Shown: one piece after another, positions 1 through 8,442 of the stretch | Layout of the letters: each line of letters opens with the position of its first letter | Position numbering within the stretch: the stretch's first letter is position 1 | Source: JBNKLG01 sp050292235 | GTDB taxonomy: Bacteria > Pseudomonadota > Gammaproteobacteria > Chromatiales > Chromatiaceae | Direction of reading: 5' to 3' | Length of the DNA: 24,933 bases | NCBI GenBank assembly: GCA_050292235.1 | Contig: JBNKLG010000036.1 | Location: forward strand, 1 to 24,933 | Notes under the pieces: generated by a model | The model's input: the letters and a program-made list of their open reading frames with translations, nothing else | Told to the model about the DNA's origin: nothing | Database searches by the model: none | Program-made: the position numbers and the translations under genes

Positions 1-1390
1 TGACCCACGGTTTTTTCTCGTCAATATAGACGTTGGCGCGGTCGGCCAGTTGCATGATGAGCCGCATCGCGTGGCCGTACTCGCGTTTCTCATAGTGATT
101 GGCGATATCCATACCCGCGTCAACAAACTCCCGATAGAGAGACGGCTCGCTAATCTCGCGGGCGAGTGCGCCGTCAAAACGCTTGTGGATGAAACCGGCG
201 CAACGGCTGGCGATGTTGACCACCTTGCCGACCAAGTCGGCGTTGACGCGCATCTGGAAGTCTTCCAGGTTGAGGTCGATGTCGTCGATGCCGCTGCCCA
301 GTTTGGCGGCAAAGTAGTAGCGCAGGTACTCCGGTTCGAGGTGGTCGAGATAGGTGCGCGCCATGATGAAGGTGCCGCGCGACTTCGACATCTTGTGGCC
401 GTTGACGGTGAGAAAGCCGTGGCAGAAGACCGCGTTGGGGGTACGGAAGCCGCTGCCGGTGAGCATGGCAGGCCAGAACAGGGTGTGGAAGTAGGCGATG
501 TCCTTGCCGATAAAGTGATACAGCTCGGCCTTGCTCTCTTTTGACCAGTAGTCGTTGAACAGGTGGGTGGCGTCACGGTCGCAGAGGTTCTTGAAGCTGG
601 CCATGTAGCCGATGGGGGCATCCAGCCAGACGTAGAAGTATTTACCGGGGGCACCGGGGATCTCGAAACCGAAGTAGGGTGAGTCGCGTGAGATATCCCA
701 GTCCTGCAGGCCGGCCTCAAACCATTCATTGAGCTTGTGGCCGATCTCGGGCTGCATGTGCTCGCTCTTGATCCAGTAGCGCAACATGCCTTCGAAGTCG
801 CCCAGGCGAAAGAAGTGGTGCTCGGACTCTTTCTCGATGGGTGTTGCCCCGGAGATCGCCGAGACCGGATTTTTCAGCTCCGTGGGCGAGTAGGTGGCAC
901 CGCACACCTCGCAGGAGTCACCGTACTGATCCTCAGCACCGCACTTGGGACAGGTGCCCTTGATAAAGCGATCCGGCAGGAACATCTCCTTCTCCGGGTC
1001 GTAGGCCTGGGTGATGGTGCGGGTGGTGATGTGGCCGTTCTCTTTCAGTCGCTTGTAGATGGTGGAAGCGAGTTCGCGGTTCTCTGCGCTGTGGGTGCTG
1101 TGGTAGTTGTCGAATTCGATAGCAAAATCGGCGAAATCGGTCCGGTGCTCACGGGCGACGCGGGCAATCAGCTCTTCGGGTTCGATCCCCTCGTTCTGTG
1201 CGCGCAGCATAATTGGGGTGCCATGGGCATCGTCGGCGCAGACGTAGGTGCAGTCGTGCCCGCGCATTTTCTGGAAGCGGCTCCAGATATCGGTCTGGAT
1301 ATATTCCACCAAATGGCCGATGTGGATGGGGCCGTTGGCGTAGGGAAGGGCGCTGGTGACCAGGATCTGACGGGGGGATGGGCTGCTCAT
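1..1390 (-). CDS. metG: Methionyl-tRNA synthetase, N-terminal 463 residues (cut by window start)
   Basis: Charges tRNA-Met with methionine in the cytoplasm. Reading down from the ATG at 1390-1388, the HIGH-type signature (PYANGPIHIGH) is at residues 16-26. A four-cysteine zinc knuckle (CPKC ... CEVC) lies in the connective-peptide insertion at about residues 145-162, and KMSKS is at residues 333-337. The frame stays open to base 1, so the anticodon-binding part and any C-terminal dimerisation domain are outside the window. The ribosome-binding site is weak. The gene is divergent from mrp, the same arrangement as in E. coli, which supports both calls. The long plus-strand open frames opposite it are shadows. 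Identification is essentially certain. Confidence 0.98.
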   Translation of the reverse strand, partial: MSSPSPRQILVTSALPYANGPIHIGHLVEYIQTDIWSRFQKMRGHDCTYVCADDAHGTPIMLRAQNEGIEPEELIARVAREHRTDFADFAIEFDNYHSTHSAENRELASTIYKRLKENGHITTRTITQAYDPEKEMFLPDRFIKGTCPKCGAEDQYGDSCEVCGATYSPTELKNPVSAISGATPIEKESEHHFFRLGDFEGMLRYWIKSEHMQPEIGHKLNEWFEAGLQDWDISRDSPYFGFEIPGAPGKYFYVWLDAPIGYMASFKNLCDRDATHLFNDYWSKESKAELYHFIGKDIAYFHTLFWPAMLTGSGFRTPNAVFCHGFLTVNGHKMSKSRGTFIMARTYLDHLEPEYLRYYFAAKLGSGIDDIDLNLEDFQMRVNADLVGKVVNIASRCAGFIHKRFDGALAREISEPSLYREFVDAGMDIANHYEKREYGHAMRLIMQLADRANVYIDEKKPWV

Positions 1391-1565
1391 GGGACGACAA
1401 TTTTTAAGGTGAATTAGCCAGATATTATTCCATAATCGCCGCACTCAAAGGTGGATGCGGCAAAAGACTTAGTGTTTCGTTGGGAAATTGCCAGGTTTTT
1501 TGCGTTAAAATCCCTCCCCTTATTCTTATCCCTATCTACCGGCCAAGCGCCTTCAGGAGTCAAAG
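1391..1565. promoter_or_regulatory. Divergent metG / mrp promoter region
   Basis: This 175-bp region must hold the promoters of both divergent genes. On the minus strand TTGAGT is followed after 15 nt by TAATAT, a poorly spaced candidate for metG. On the plus strand a -10-like TAAAAT lies at 1506-1511, but no well-spaced -35 is visible. An inverted repeat (GCCGCA at 1438-1443, TGCGGC at 1456-1461) lies between them. The mrp start is supported by AGGAG at 1555-1559. The promoter assignments are tentative. Confidence 0.35.
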
Positions 1566-2654
1566 ATGTCCGCCACAAAAGAACAGGTTGAAGCCGCCAT
1601 TCAAGGCTATGTCGAGCCCCATCTACAGCAGGACCTGGTTACCGCCGGTTGCGTCAAAGAGATCGGCATTGAGGGCGATCAGGTCAAGGTGTCCGTGGTG
1701 TTGGGCTTTCCTGCCAAGGGTGTTGCGGCTGACATCAGTGCTGCGATTCAAAGCCAGGTCGAGGGCCTGGATGGTGTGTCAGCCTGCACCGTGGATGTGA
1801 GCAGCAAGGTGGTTGCCCATTCGGTGCAGAAGGCTTTGAAGCCCATCGATAACGTCAAAAACATCATTGCTGTGGCCTCTGGCAAGGGCGGTGTGGGCAA
1901 ATCTACCACCTCGGTCAATCTGGCCCTGGCCCTGGCCGAAGAGGGTGCTACCGTGGGTCTGTTGGATGCCGATATCTATGGTCCCTCCCAGCCTCGCATG
2001 CTGGGTATCAAGGGCAAACCCGAATCCAAGGACGGCAAAAGCCTCGAACCCATGCAGGCCTATGGCCTTCAGGCCATGTCCATCGGTTTCCTCATCGACG
2101 AGGAAACCCCTATGATCTGGCGTGGCCCTATGGTGACCCAGGCGTTGGAACAGCTACTCAACGACACCAACTGGACTGATCTGGACTATCTGGTCATCGA
2201 TTTGCCGCCGGGCACGGGTGACACCCAGTTGACCCTCGCTCAGAAGGTGCCAGTGGCCGGGGCGGTCATTGTGACCACTCCCCAGGATATTGCCCTTCTG
2301 GATGCCCGCAAAGGGTTGAAAATGTTTGAAAAGGTTGAGGTGCCGGTGCTGGGTGTCGTCGAGAACATGAGTATCCATATCTGCTCTCAATGTGGTCACG
2401 AAGAGCCCATCTTTGGCACTGGCGGTGGCCAGAGCATGGCAGACGAGAGCCAAGTAGATCTGCTGGGTCAGCTACCGCTGGATATTCGTATTCGCGAAGA
2501 GACCGATGGTGGTAAGCCCACAGTAGCGGCAGAGCCAGATGCCCGTATCTCCCAGATCTATCGGGAAATTGCCCGCAAGACAGCAGCCAAGCTGTCTCTT
2601 CAGGCCAAAAGCTATGCGGCCAAGTTCCCGAATATTGTTATTCAGAATAACTGA
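1566..2654 (+). CDS. mrp: Mrp/ApbC (Nbp35/Ind1-type) Fe-S cluster carrier P-loop ATPase
   Basis: This 362-residue protein belongs to the family that binds a labile [4Fe-4S] cluster and delivers it to apo-proteins using ATP. Residues 1-85 form a DUF59/MIP18-like domain. The deviant Walker A GKGGVGKST is at residues 106-114, followed by the MinD-like ATPase fold with an LPPGTGD switch segment. The cluster-binding CxxC pair is Cys273 and Cys276, in ICSQCGHEE. Length and domain order match E. coli Mrp/ApbC. The start is fixed by AGGAG 6 nt upstream. It fits with two A-type Fe-S proteins later in the window, although they are not in the same operon. Confidence 0.96.
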   Translation: MSATKEQVEAAIQGYVEPHLQQDLVTAGCVKEIGIEGDQVKVSVVLGFPAKGVAADISAAIQSQVEGLDGVSACTVDVSSKVVAHSVQKALKPIDNVKNIIAVASGKGGVGKSTTSVNLALALAEEGATVGLLDADIYGPSQPRMLGIKGKPESKDGKSLEPMQAYGLQAMSIGFLIDEETPMIWRGPMVTQALEQLLNDTNWTDLDYLVIDLPPGTGDTQLTLAQKVPVAGAVIVTTPQDIALLDARKGLKMFEKVEVPVLGVVENMSIHICSQCGHEEPIFGTGGGQSMADESQVDLLGQLPLDIRIREETDGGKPTVAAEPDARISQIYREIARKTAAKLSLQAKSYAAKFPNIVIQNN

Positions 2655-2879
2655 GTCTTTGTGCTTGGCAGACAGGAACATCACCAGGGATGGTGTTGGC
2701 TCTCTTTCTTTTCTTAGTTTCATTGGTGACAGGACTCAATTTATCCCTATGCTATGCTCATAGGTAATCTTTAAACTTTAATAAAATACAATGTTTCTTC
2801 TGTCTGTGGGGTTGGAGACTTTGCTGCTTCAAGCTCACCCTATTGCTGTTTTGGCAAGGATCGTTAAGAAGGGATATCC
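2655..2879 (+). other. Intergenic region mrp to PAS-GGDEF-EAL gene: weak terminator, inverted repeat, AT-rich promoter zone
   Basis: A hairpin with imperfect arms at 2677-2697 (outer AACATCA/TGGTGTT, one G-U pair) followed by a T-rich stretch to about 2715 may terminate mrp. A perfect inverted repeat, CCTATG at 2746-2751 and CATAGG at 2759-2764, lies just before an AT-rich stretch with -10-like hexamers TAAAAT (2782-2787) and TACAAT (2787-2792). No convincing -35 is visible. AAGGGA shortly before 2880 supports the next start. No gene or RNA is recognised here. Confidence 0.35.
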
Positions 2880-5321
2880 ATGAGCCCGCTCTTCTTGTCA
2901 GGTATGCGGGTACGCTATGTTCTTGCCCAGATTTGGTTGTTAGCGCTGGCTTTGGGGATGGGCGTTGCTTTTTGTCTATTTCCTGAATATCAGTGGCTGG
3001 CGGCTTTGTCGGTTTTTGTATTGCTGGTCACCCTGGTCCGTTTGGGCCAGTTTCATCTTCGTATACTCCGCCAAGTTGAATATCTGGTTGTTGGGGCCAA
3101 TGAAGCAATAGGGGGGCATCCCTATGATGAGGTTCCTGTGTTGGATCAGGATGACTTAGGCCAAGTGGCCATGAGTATCAATGAAACGACATCAAAACTT
3201 CTGGCCAAGCAGCAGGAACTGCAGGCGGTGAATCAGAGTTTGGCCAAGGAGATCGAACGGCGTCGCCAGGTTGAGGACCAATTGAGGCTGTCGGCTAGTG
3301 TTTTTACCTTTTCACGTGAAGCCATCACCATTACGGATACGCGAGGCAATATCATTGATGTCAATGAGGCCTTTACCCGTATTACAGGCTATTCGCGTGA
3401 GGAGGTGCTGGGGAAGAATCCCCGAATGTTGCGCTCTGGCCGTCATGACAAGGCGTTCTATGCCGCTATGTGGCAGCAACTCAAATCCCAGGGGCATTGG
3501 GCGGGTGAAATCTGGAATCAACGCAAAAATGGAGAGATGTATCCTGAACTGTTGACCATCAGTTCGGTGTTGGATAAAGAAGGTAAGCCCATGCATTACG
3601 TTGGGCTTTTTGCCGACATCTCTGACCAAATTGCCTATCAGCAGGCATTGGAACTCAGTGCTCACTACGATGCCTTAACCGGCTTGCCAAATCGCATACT
3701 TTTGGGGGACCGCTTGCATCAGGCTATGGCTCAGGTACAGCGGCACCACAAATCGCTGGCAGTGGCCTATTTAGATCTTGATGGCTTTAAGGCCATCAAT
3801 GATAACTATGGTCACGATGTCGGTGATCGTTTCTTGGTGGCGTTAGCTGAGCGTATGCAAAAAGCCTTGCGAGAGATCGATACCCTTGCCCGTTTGGGTG
3901 GTGATGAGTTTGTTGCCGTGCTTCTCGACCTGGAAAAGGATAATTACGAGCCTTTGCTGAATCGCTTGTTGGTTGCAGCAGCCCAGGCTGTGTTGGTGGA
4001 TGACCTGGAACTTCAGGCCTCGGCCAGTGTGGGACTGACCTTTTATCCTCAGTCTGAGGAGGTTGATCCGGATCAATTGCTGCGCCAGGCGGATCAGGCG
4101 ATGTATCAGGCTAAGCTGGCAGGCAAAAATCGTTTTCATCTCTTCGACTCTGAGCAGGACCGCAATCTGCGGGGACGTTACGAAAGTTTGGATCGCGTCC
4201 GCCTGGCTATTGAGCAGGATGAAATGGTGTTGTATTACCAGCCCAAGGTCAATCTTCAGACGGGGGAATGTGTCGGTTTCGAAGGACTGGTGCGTTGGCA
4301 ACATCCGGGGCAAGGGCTACTGCGGCCTCATTTCTTTTTACCATTGATTGAAGAGCATGCTTTAGCTTCAGCATTGGATGAATGGGTTATCAATGCGGGA
4401 CTTCGGCAGTTGGATCAATGGCGTCAGGCTGGCAAGCATTATCAGCTGAGTCTGAATGTCAGTGCCTATCAGTTGCAGCAACCGGACTTTCTCAATCGAT
4501 TACGGATATTATTGGCGCAATATCCGGCAGTAGACCCATGTCAGCTGGAGTTGGAGGTACTGGAAACCAGTACCTTGCATGATCTCAAACAGATTTCCCA
4601 GGTCATTTGTGATTGTCATCGACTGGGCGTGGATTTTGCCCTGGATGATTTTGGCACCGGTTACGCCTCGTTCAATTTCCTCAAACAACTGCCGGTTAGT
4701 CATCTTAAAATTGATAGTGTTTTTGTTCGAGACATGTTGAATGACTCGGACGATTTGACCATTGTGGATGCGGTACTGGGGTTGGCTAGGGCCTTTCGCT
4801 GCAAAGTCACTGCTGAAGGTATGGAGACCGTAGAGCATGGCCGCTATCTGTTGCAGTTGGGTTGTGAGCTGGCTCAGGGCAATGCCATTGCGCATCCTAT
4901 GCCCGTGGAGGATCTGGCAGGATGGCTGGCACAGTGGCAACCAGATTCACAGTGGCATGCCGTCCGTCGAGTCTCCCGGCAAAATCTACCGTTACTGTTT
5001 GCATTGGTAGAAAAGCGGGCCTGGGCGCAAAGGGTTGAGGGATTTCTGCGTGATCAACGTTTGATAGCCCCTACGTTTGATCAGGGAAAGTGCCGATTTG
5101 AATATTGGCTTGAAAACGAGGATCTGCAGCGCTTTGGGAAGGATGCTCATTGTGATGAGCTTGAGCGGCAGCAATTACATCTTCATGCGTTGGCAGCCGA
5201 ACTGATGGCTTTGAAAGACCGGGGCCGGGCAGAGGAGGCCCTGGTCCGTTTTCCTGAGTTTTGCCAATTGCGAGACAGCTTTTTTGGCAGGATTCAACGG
5301 GTCATCTCAGATCTAAAATAG
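2880..5321 (+). CDS. Membrane-anchored PAS-GGDEF-EAL c-di-GMP turnover protein with CZB-like C-terminus
   Basis: This 813-residue inner-membrane signalling protein has two hydrophobic segments (about 12-35 and 38-57), a HAMP-like and coiled-coil linker (about 58-140) and a PAS domain (about 140-255). The GGDEF domain has an intact motif at 340-344 and an RxxD product-inhibition site at 331-334. In the EAL domain the first glutamate is Glu468 in an EGL variant. The Asn of NVSA, the LEVLE glutamate, Asp589-Asp590, the Lys of LKID, Glu646 and the Gln of AQGN are all present, so phosphodiesterase activity is predicted. The last ~100 residues resemble a chemoreceptor zinc-binding (CZB) domain, with C738-x3-W and H769, but two expected His ligands look replaced. 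The input ligand is unknown. It is probably monocistronic. Confidence 0.93.
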   Translation: MSPLFLSGMRVRYVLAQIWLLALALGMGVAFCLFPEYQWLAALSVFVLLVTLVRLGQFHLRILRQVEYLVVGANEAIGGHPYDEVPVLDQDDLGQVAMSINETTSKLLAKQQELQAVNQSLAKEIERRRQVEDQLRLSASVFTFSREAITITDTRGNIIDVNEAFTRITGYSREEVLGKNPRMLRSGRHDKAFYAAMWQQLKSQGHWAGEIWNQRKNGEMYPELLTISSVLDKEGKPMHYVGLFADISDQIAYQQALELSAHYDALTGLPNRILLGDRLHQAMAQVQRHHKSLAVAYLDLDGFKAINDNYGHDVGDRFLVALAERMQKALREIDTLARLGGDEFVAVLLDLEKDNYEPLLNRLLVAAAQAVLVDDLELQASASVGLTFYPQSEEVDPDQLLRQADQAMYQAKLAGKNRFHLFDSEQDRNLRGRYESLDRVRLAIEQDEMVLYYQPKVNLQTGECVGFEGLVRWQHPGQGLLRPHFFLPLIEEHALASALDEWVINAGLRQLDQWRQAGKHYQLSLNVSAYQLQQPDFLNRLRILLAQYPAVDPCQLELEVLETSTLHDLKQISQVICDCHRLGVDFALDDFGTGYASFNFLKQLPVSHLKIDSVFVRDMLNDSDDLTIVDAVLGLARAFRCKVTAEGMETVEHGRYLLQLGCELAQGNAIAHPMPVEDLAGWLAQWQPDSQWHAVRRVSRQNLPLLFALVEKRAWAQRVEGFLRDQRLIAPTFDQGKCRFEYWLENEDLQRFGKDAHCDELERQQLHLHALAAELMALKDRGRAEEALVRFPEFCQLRDSFFGRIQRVISDLK

Positions 5322-5582
5322 GGCGAATCCCAGCTGACTTGGCTGTTCAGATGGCTATCTGGTTCAGCTTTGATAGCTACTGGCAGCGCAAGTTGTTGCG
5401 CCAACAACGCAATGAGTACGCTCGGCTTGGCCGTCTACATCCGAATCGTTAGTCGAGGGGTCCTATAGATTCTGAGTGGCAAGTTGTGGGCCGTTTCTGC
5501 TCACTTCATCATCTTTGCCTTTTCTCTATTGATGAGGGCGGGGTAAAATTGGCCGCTTTCTTCATGTTTAGAGGAAGGCGAT
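5322..5582 (+). other. Intergenic region before purE, with hairpin and weak promoter
   Basis: No confident gene is present. A perfect inverted repeat (GTTGTTG at 5392-5398, loop CGC, CAACAAC at 5402-5408) is not followed by a T run. A 33-codon open frame, 5350-5451, reads like protein but has no ribosome-binding site. The best purE promoter candidate is TTTCTC (5521-5526), 17 nt, TAAAAT (5544-5549), with a poor -35. Confidence 0.35.
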
Positions 5583-6083
5583 ATGCAAGCCTTGGTCGGC
5601 ATTATCATGGGCTCCGACTCTGATTGGGAGACCATGCAGCATGCAGCAGAAACTCTGCAAGCCTTGGGCGTGGCCCATGAGACTCAGGTAGTCTCTGCCC
5701 ATCGTACCCCAGACAAACTCTTTGAATATGCCGAATCAGCGGAAGCCCGTGGGCTTCGGGTGATCATTGCAGGCGCGGGTGGTGCCGCCCATCTGCCGGG
5801 GATGACGGCTGCCAAAACGGTCTTGCCAGTGTTGGGTGTGCCTGTCCAATCCAAGGCGCTGAATGGTATGGACTCCCTGCTGTCGATTGCCCAAATGCCA
5901 GCGGGTATTCCTGTGGGTACTCTGGCTATTGGCCGTGCTGGAGCGGTGAATGCCGGTCTGTTGGCTGCTGCTATCCTGGGAGGAACTGATCCGAATATAC
6001 GCCAGGCACTGGCCGAATATCGTCAGCAACAAACGGATCGTGTGCTGGCCCGGCCCGATCCCAGCGTGGAATCCAGCGCATGA
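5583..6083 (+). CDS. purE: N5-carboxyaminoimidazole ribonucleotide mutase
   Basis: A 166-residue class I PurE, which converts N5-CAIR to CAIR in de novo purine synthesis in the cytoplasm. The N-terminal phosphate/carboxylate-binding loop GSDSDWETM is at residues 10-18. The catalytic-histidine segment SAHRTPD has His40, and GAGGAAHLPGM follows. Length is as expected for the bacterial class. AGGAAGG stands just before the ATG. The stop codon overlaps the purK start in ATGA, so the two proteins acting in succession are translationally coupled. Confidence 0.98.
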   Translation: MQALVGIIMGSDSDWETMQHAAETLQALGVAHETQVVSAHRTPDKLFEYAESAEARGLRVIIAGAGGAAHLPGMTAAKTVLPVLGVPVQSKALNGMDSLLSIAQMPAGIPVGTLAIGRAGAVNAGLLAAAILGGTDPNIRQALAEYRQQQTDRVLARPDPSVESSA

Positions 6084-7165
6084 AACTGGGGATTCTGGGT
6101 GGTGGCCAGTTGGCCCGCATGCTGGCCCTGGCGGCCCACCCATTGGGGATAGAGGTGGTTTTTGTTGACCCTCAGCCGGATGCCTGCGCTGCCCCTGTTG
6201 CTCGGCAAATTCAAGCCAATTATGCTGATCCAGCGGCCTTGGCTCAGTTGGCAGATCAGGTGGATCGAGTCACCTTCGAGTTTGAAAACGTTGCTGCTGA
6301 GAGTGCGCGCTATCTGGCGGAGCATCTGCCCGTTTTTCCCTCTTACCAAGCTTTGGAACAGGGGCAGGATCGCTGGTCGGAGCGATCATTATTCCGCCGA
6401 CTGGGTATTCCCCAGCCGGAGTTTCTGCCGGTGGATTCTTTGGCCGATCTACAGGCTGCTGTTACTGCCATTGGCTTCCCAGCCATGCTCAAGACCCGAT
6501 GCCAGGGTTATGACGGCAAGGGGCAGGCGCTGATTCGGGAAGCTTCAGAGGTTGCCCGGGCCTGGAAGAGCGTTGGCGAACAGCCCTCTTTATTGGAGGC
6601 CCTGGTGGCGTTTTCTCGCGAGATCTCCGTTTTTGGTGCCCGCGATGCACAGGGTCGGCTGGCTATTTACCCGCTGAGCGAAAACAGTCACGATCACGGC
6701 ATCCTGCATTTGGCCATCAGCCAGCCCCAAGACCCCTTTCAGGCGCAAGCAGCCGCCTACTTGACCAAATTGATGGAACATTTGGACTACATTGGCGTCA
6801 TGGCATTAGAGCTGTTCCAGGAGGGGGATTGTCTGTTGGCCAACGAGTTTGCACCACGGGTGCATAATTCTGCCCACTGGACTCTGGAGGGCGCGGAGAC
6901 GAGCCAGTTCGAAAACCATGTGCGAGCTGTTTGTGGTTTGCCTTTAGGGGGAACAGAGGCATTGGGTCATGCGGCGATGGTGAACTGTATTGGTCAGATG
7001 CCTGATGTCCGGGATGTTCTGGCTTTATCCGGGGCTCATTTGCATCATTATGGCAAGCAAGAGCGACCGGGCCGAAAACTGGGGCATATTGGCTTGCGTT
7101 GCCCCAGTAAGGCAGCTCTGTTGGCAAGCATAGAGAAAGCCCTTACGTTGTCACCCGTCTGCTGA
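6080..7165 (+). CDS. purK: N5-carboxyaminoimidazole ribonucleotide synthase
   Basis: A 361-residue ATP-grasp enzyme that makes N5-CAIR from AIR, ATP and bicarbonate, the substrate for PurE. The N-terminal dinucleotide-like fold starts with GILGGGQLARM (residues 4-14). The ATP-grasp core includes KTRCQGYDGKGQ and the metal-binding segment LANEFAPRVHNSAHWT, both typical of PurK. It overlaps purE by 4 bases (ATGA), giving a two-gene operon with shared expression. Length is normal and no defect is visible. Confidence 0.97.
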   Translation: MKLGILGGGQLARMLALAAHPLGIEVVFVDPQPDACAAPVARQIQANYADPAALAQLADQVDRVTFEFENVAAESARYLAEHLPVFPSYQALEQGQDRWSERSLFRRLGIPQPEFLPVDSLADLQAAVTAIGFPAMLKTRCQGYDGKGQALIREASEVARAWKSVGEQPSLLEALVAFSREISVFGARDAQGRLAIYPLSENSHDHGILHLAISQPQDPFQAQAAAYLTKLMEHLDYIGVMALELFQEGDCLLANEFAPRVHNSAHWTLEGAETSQFENHVRAVCGLPLGGTEALGHAAMVNCIGQMPDVRDVLALSGAHLHHYGKQERPGRKLGHIGLRCPSKAALLASIEKALTLSPVC

Positions 7166-7324
7166 TGGGGCAATTGCCAGAAATCTTGCGAGATTTGCCG
7201 CATACAATCCCCTGCCGGTTTAAAGGAATTGTGGCGGAGTCAAAAAAAATGACGAGGATCAGGGTCAATATCGGAAATGCCATCTAGTATTCAAGGAACA
7301 ATATTTCAGGGAGAACGCCTAACC
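7166..7324 (+). other. Intergenic region purK to hemerythrin gene
   Basis: A 159-bp spacer. It contains a self-complementary GGCAATTGCC (7169-7178) and a perfect small hairpin AAATCT-TGCG-AGATTT (7181-7196) just after purK. No T run follows, so an intrinsic terminator is not supported. AGGGAG at 7308-7313 is the likely ribosome-binding site of the hemerythrin gene. I see no strong promoter. Confidence 0.3.
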
Positions 7325-7741
7325 ATGAACGCCATGCTTACCTGGCAAGATACTTGGTGGCTCGATATCCAGGCGCTGGATGAGGATCACCAGCATATGG
7401 TGAAGCTTGTCAATCAACTGGCGCAATCGGCCGATGCTGTTGCGGTTCGCACCGCTTTGGATGAGCTGATTGCCCATGTACGTTTCCATTTTACCCACGA
7501 AGAGGAGTTTTTGGCTGAGATTGGCTATCCCCACTTGGCGCGTCATAAACGTGAACATGCCATGCAATTGGCTGAGTTTGTGCTGTTACAAAGAGATATG
7601 GAGGCTGATCAGGATCTGGGGTTGGATCAAGCCATATTGGAGGGCATCAAAAGTTGGTTCCTCAACCATGTGATCGCCGAGGACAAGGTCTATGCCGCCT
7701 ATTATCACCAGGCCCATAATCAGAAGGAAGCACTGGGTTAG
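7325..7741 (+). CDS. Bacteriohemerythrin (single-domain)
   Basis: A 138-residue four-helix-bundle protein expected to bind O2 at a non-haem di-iron site; in bacteria such proteins are linked to oxygen delivery, storage or sensing. All expected ligands are visible: His22, the His55-x3-Glu59 pair, the His74-x3-His78 pair, and the His115-x4-Asp120 pair. I start at ATG 7325 because AGGGAG lies 11 nt upstream and the protein then begins in the family manner (short leader, then TWQDTWWLDIQALDEDH). An in-frame ATG at 7277 would add 16 residues with no family resemblance. The gene runs tail to tail into the PilZ gene, and the two stop codons overlap. Confidence 0.93.
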   Translation: MNAMLTWQDTWWLDIQALDEDHQHMVKLVNQLAQSADAVAVRTALDELIAHVRFHFTHEEEFLAEIGYPHLARHKREHAMQLAEFVLLQRDMEADQDLGLDQAILEGIKSWFLNHVIAEDKVYAAYYHQAHNQKEALG

Positions 7742-8442
7742 TCGTTGAGTTCCATCAGCTGCTCCAATACCCAGGCATGGAGGATGATCTTTTGAGCCCG
7801 GTTGAGGTCAGTAAAGGACAGGCCGTGGAAGTACTGTATCCCCTCTCCGTTTCCTGAACGTTCAGAGATGCGTTTTATGGTGCCATTGACCTGAATTTCT
7901 TCTGAAATATCCAAAATCCCGATTCTGAACGTCAGGCTCATGCGGTGTTCGGCATCGCCCAGCTTTTGGTCAGCAATGAGTCCGCAACCGGTAGAGCTGA
8001 GATCGGTAATGGAAACGAGCTGATTTTTGGGTCCGTTTGCCCAATCGAGGTTATTCCCTTTGGCTGATAAGTGGGTTGATACCCGGTTGGCATTGCGAAC
8101 ACTAATGCTTTCAATATCCTGAGGGTATTCCAAATGAAGGTGAGGATAGGGTTTGGTGGCCGAATTCAGTGTGCGGGCGGTAAAGCCGACGACATCGCTG
8201 CCACTGAGCATGCGGACGTGAAAGAGCGTCCCTTCGCGGATAATCTGAAGTTTTTTCTGTATCACCGGGTTGGTGACGACTAGGCTGGCACCAGGCAGAT
8301 ATCCAATGACCTTCACCTGATAGCGAGGTGCATTTTCTTGGGTGGCTGATTGCAGTTGCAACAGGCTGCCCACATTGATTTTCAGTGGTTTCTTTTTCAC
8401 ACCCTTAATTTTGACACATTGGGCAGGTGAAAGGGTTGTCAT
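7738..8442 (-). CDS. YcgR-like PilZ-domain c-di-GMP effector
   Basis: A 234-residue protein with the two-domain layout of YcgR flagellar-brake proteins. The N-terminal split beta-barrel domain (about 20-110) contains a VRMLSG...VVGF segment. The C-terminal PilZ domain carries both c-di-GMP signatures, R116-x3-R120 and D147-L-S149-x2-G152. It probably binds c-di-GMP and slows or redirects flagellar rotation; this role is inferred from the family. The start is uncertain: the frame can be opened from a TTG at 8502 (254 residues), but neither start has a clear ribosome-binding site, and ATG 8442 fits the usual N-terminus better. The neighbouring divergent gene is of the YjfB motility family, which supports a motility role. 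Confidence 0.9.
   Translation of the reverse strand: MTTLSPAQCVKIKGVKKKPLKINVGSLLQLQSATQENAPRYQVKVIGYLPGASLVVTNPVIQKKLQIIREGTLFHVRMLSGSDVVGFTARTLNSATKPYPHLHLEYPQDIESISVRNANRVSTHLSAKGNNLDWANGPKNQLVSITDLSSTGCGLIADQKLGDAEHRMSLTFRIGILDISEEIQVNGTIKRISERSGNGEGIQYFHGLSFTDLNRAQKIILHAWVLEQLMELND

Noticed and set aside
737..1417. A 226-codon plus-strand open frame opposite metG
   Set aside because: metG is certain on the other strand, with HIGH, zinc and KMSKS motifs; the plus frame has shadow-like composition and no ribosome-binding site.
1488..1511. TTGCCA and TAAAAT as the mrp promoter
   Set aside because: The spacer is only 12 nt; sigma-70 promoters need about 16-18.
5392..5408. GTTGTTG/CAACAAC hairpin as terminator of the GGDEF-EAL gene
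   Set aside because: No T run on either side, and it lies inside an open frame.
7181..7196. AAATCT-TGCG-AGATTT hairpin as the purEK terminator
   Set aside because: Short A/T-rich stem with no T run after it; noted as structure only.
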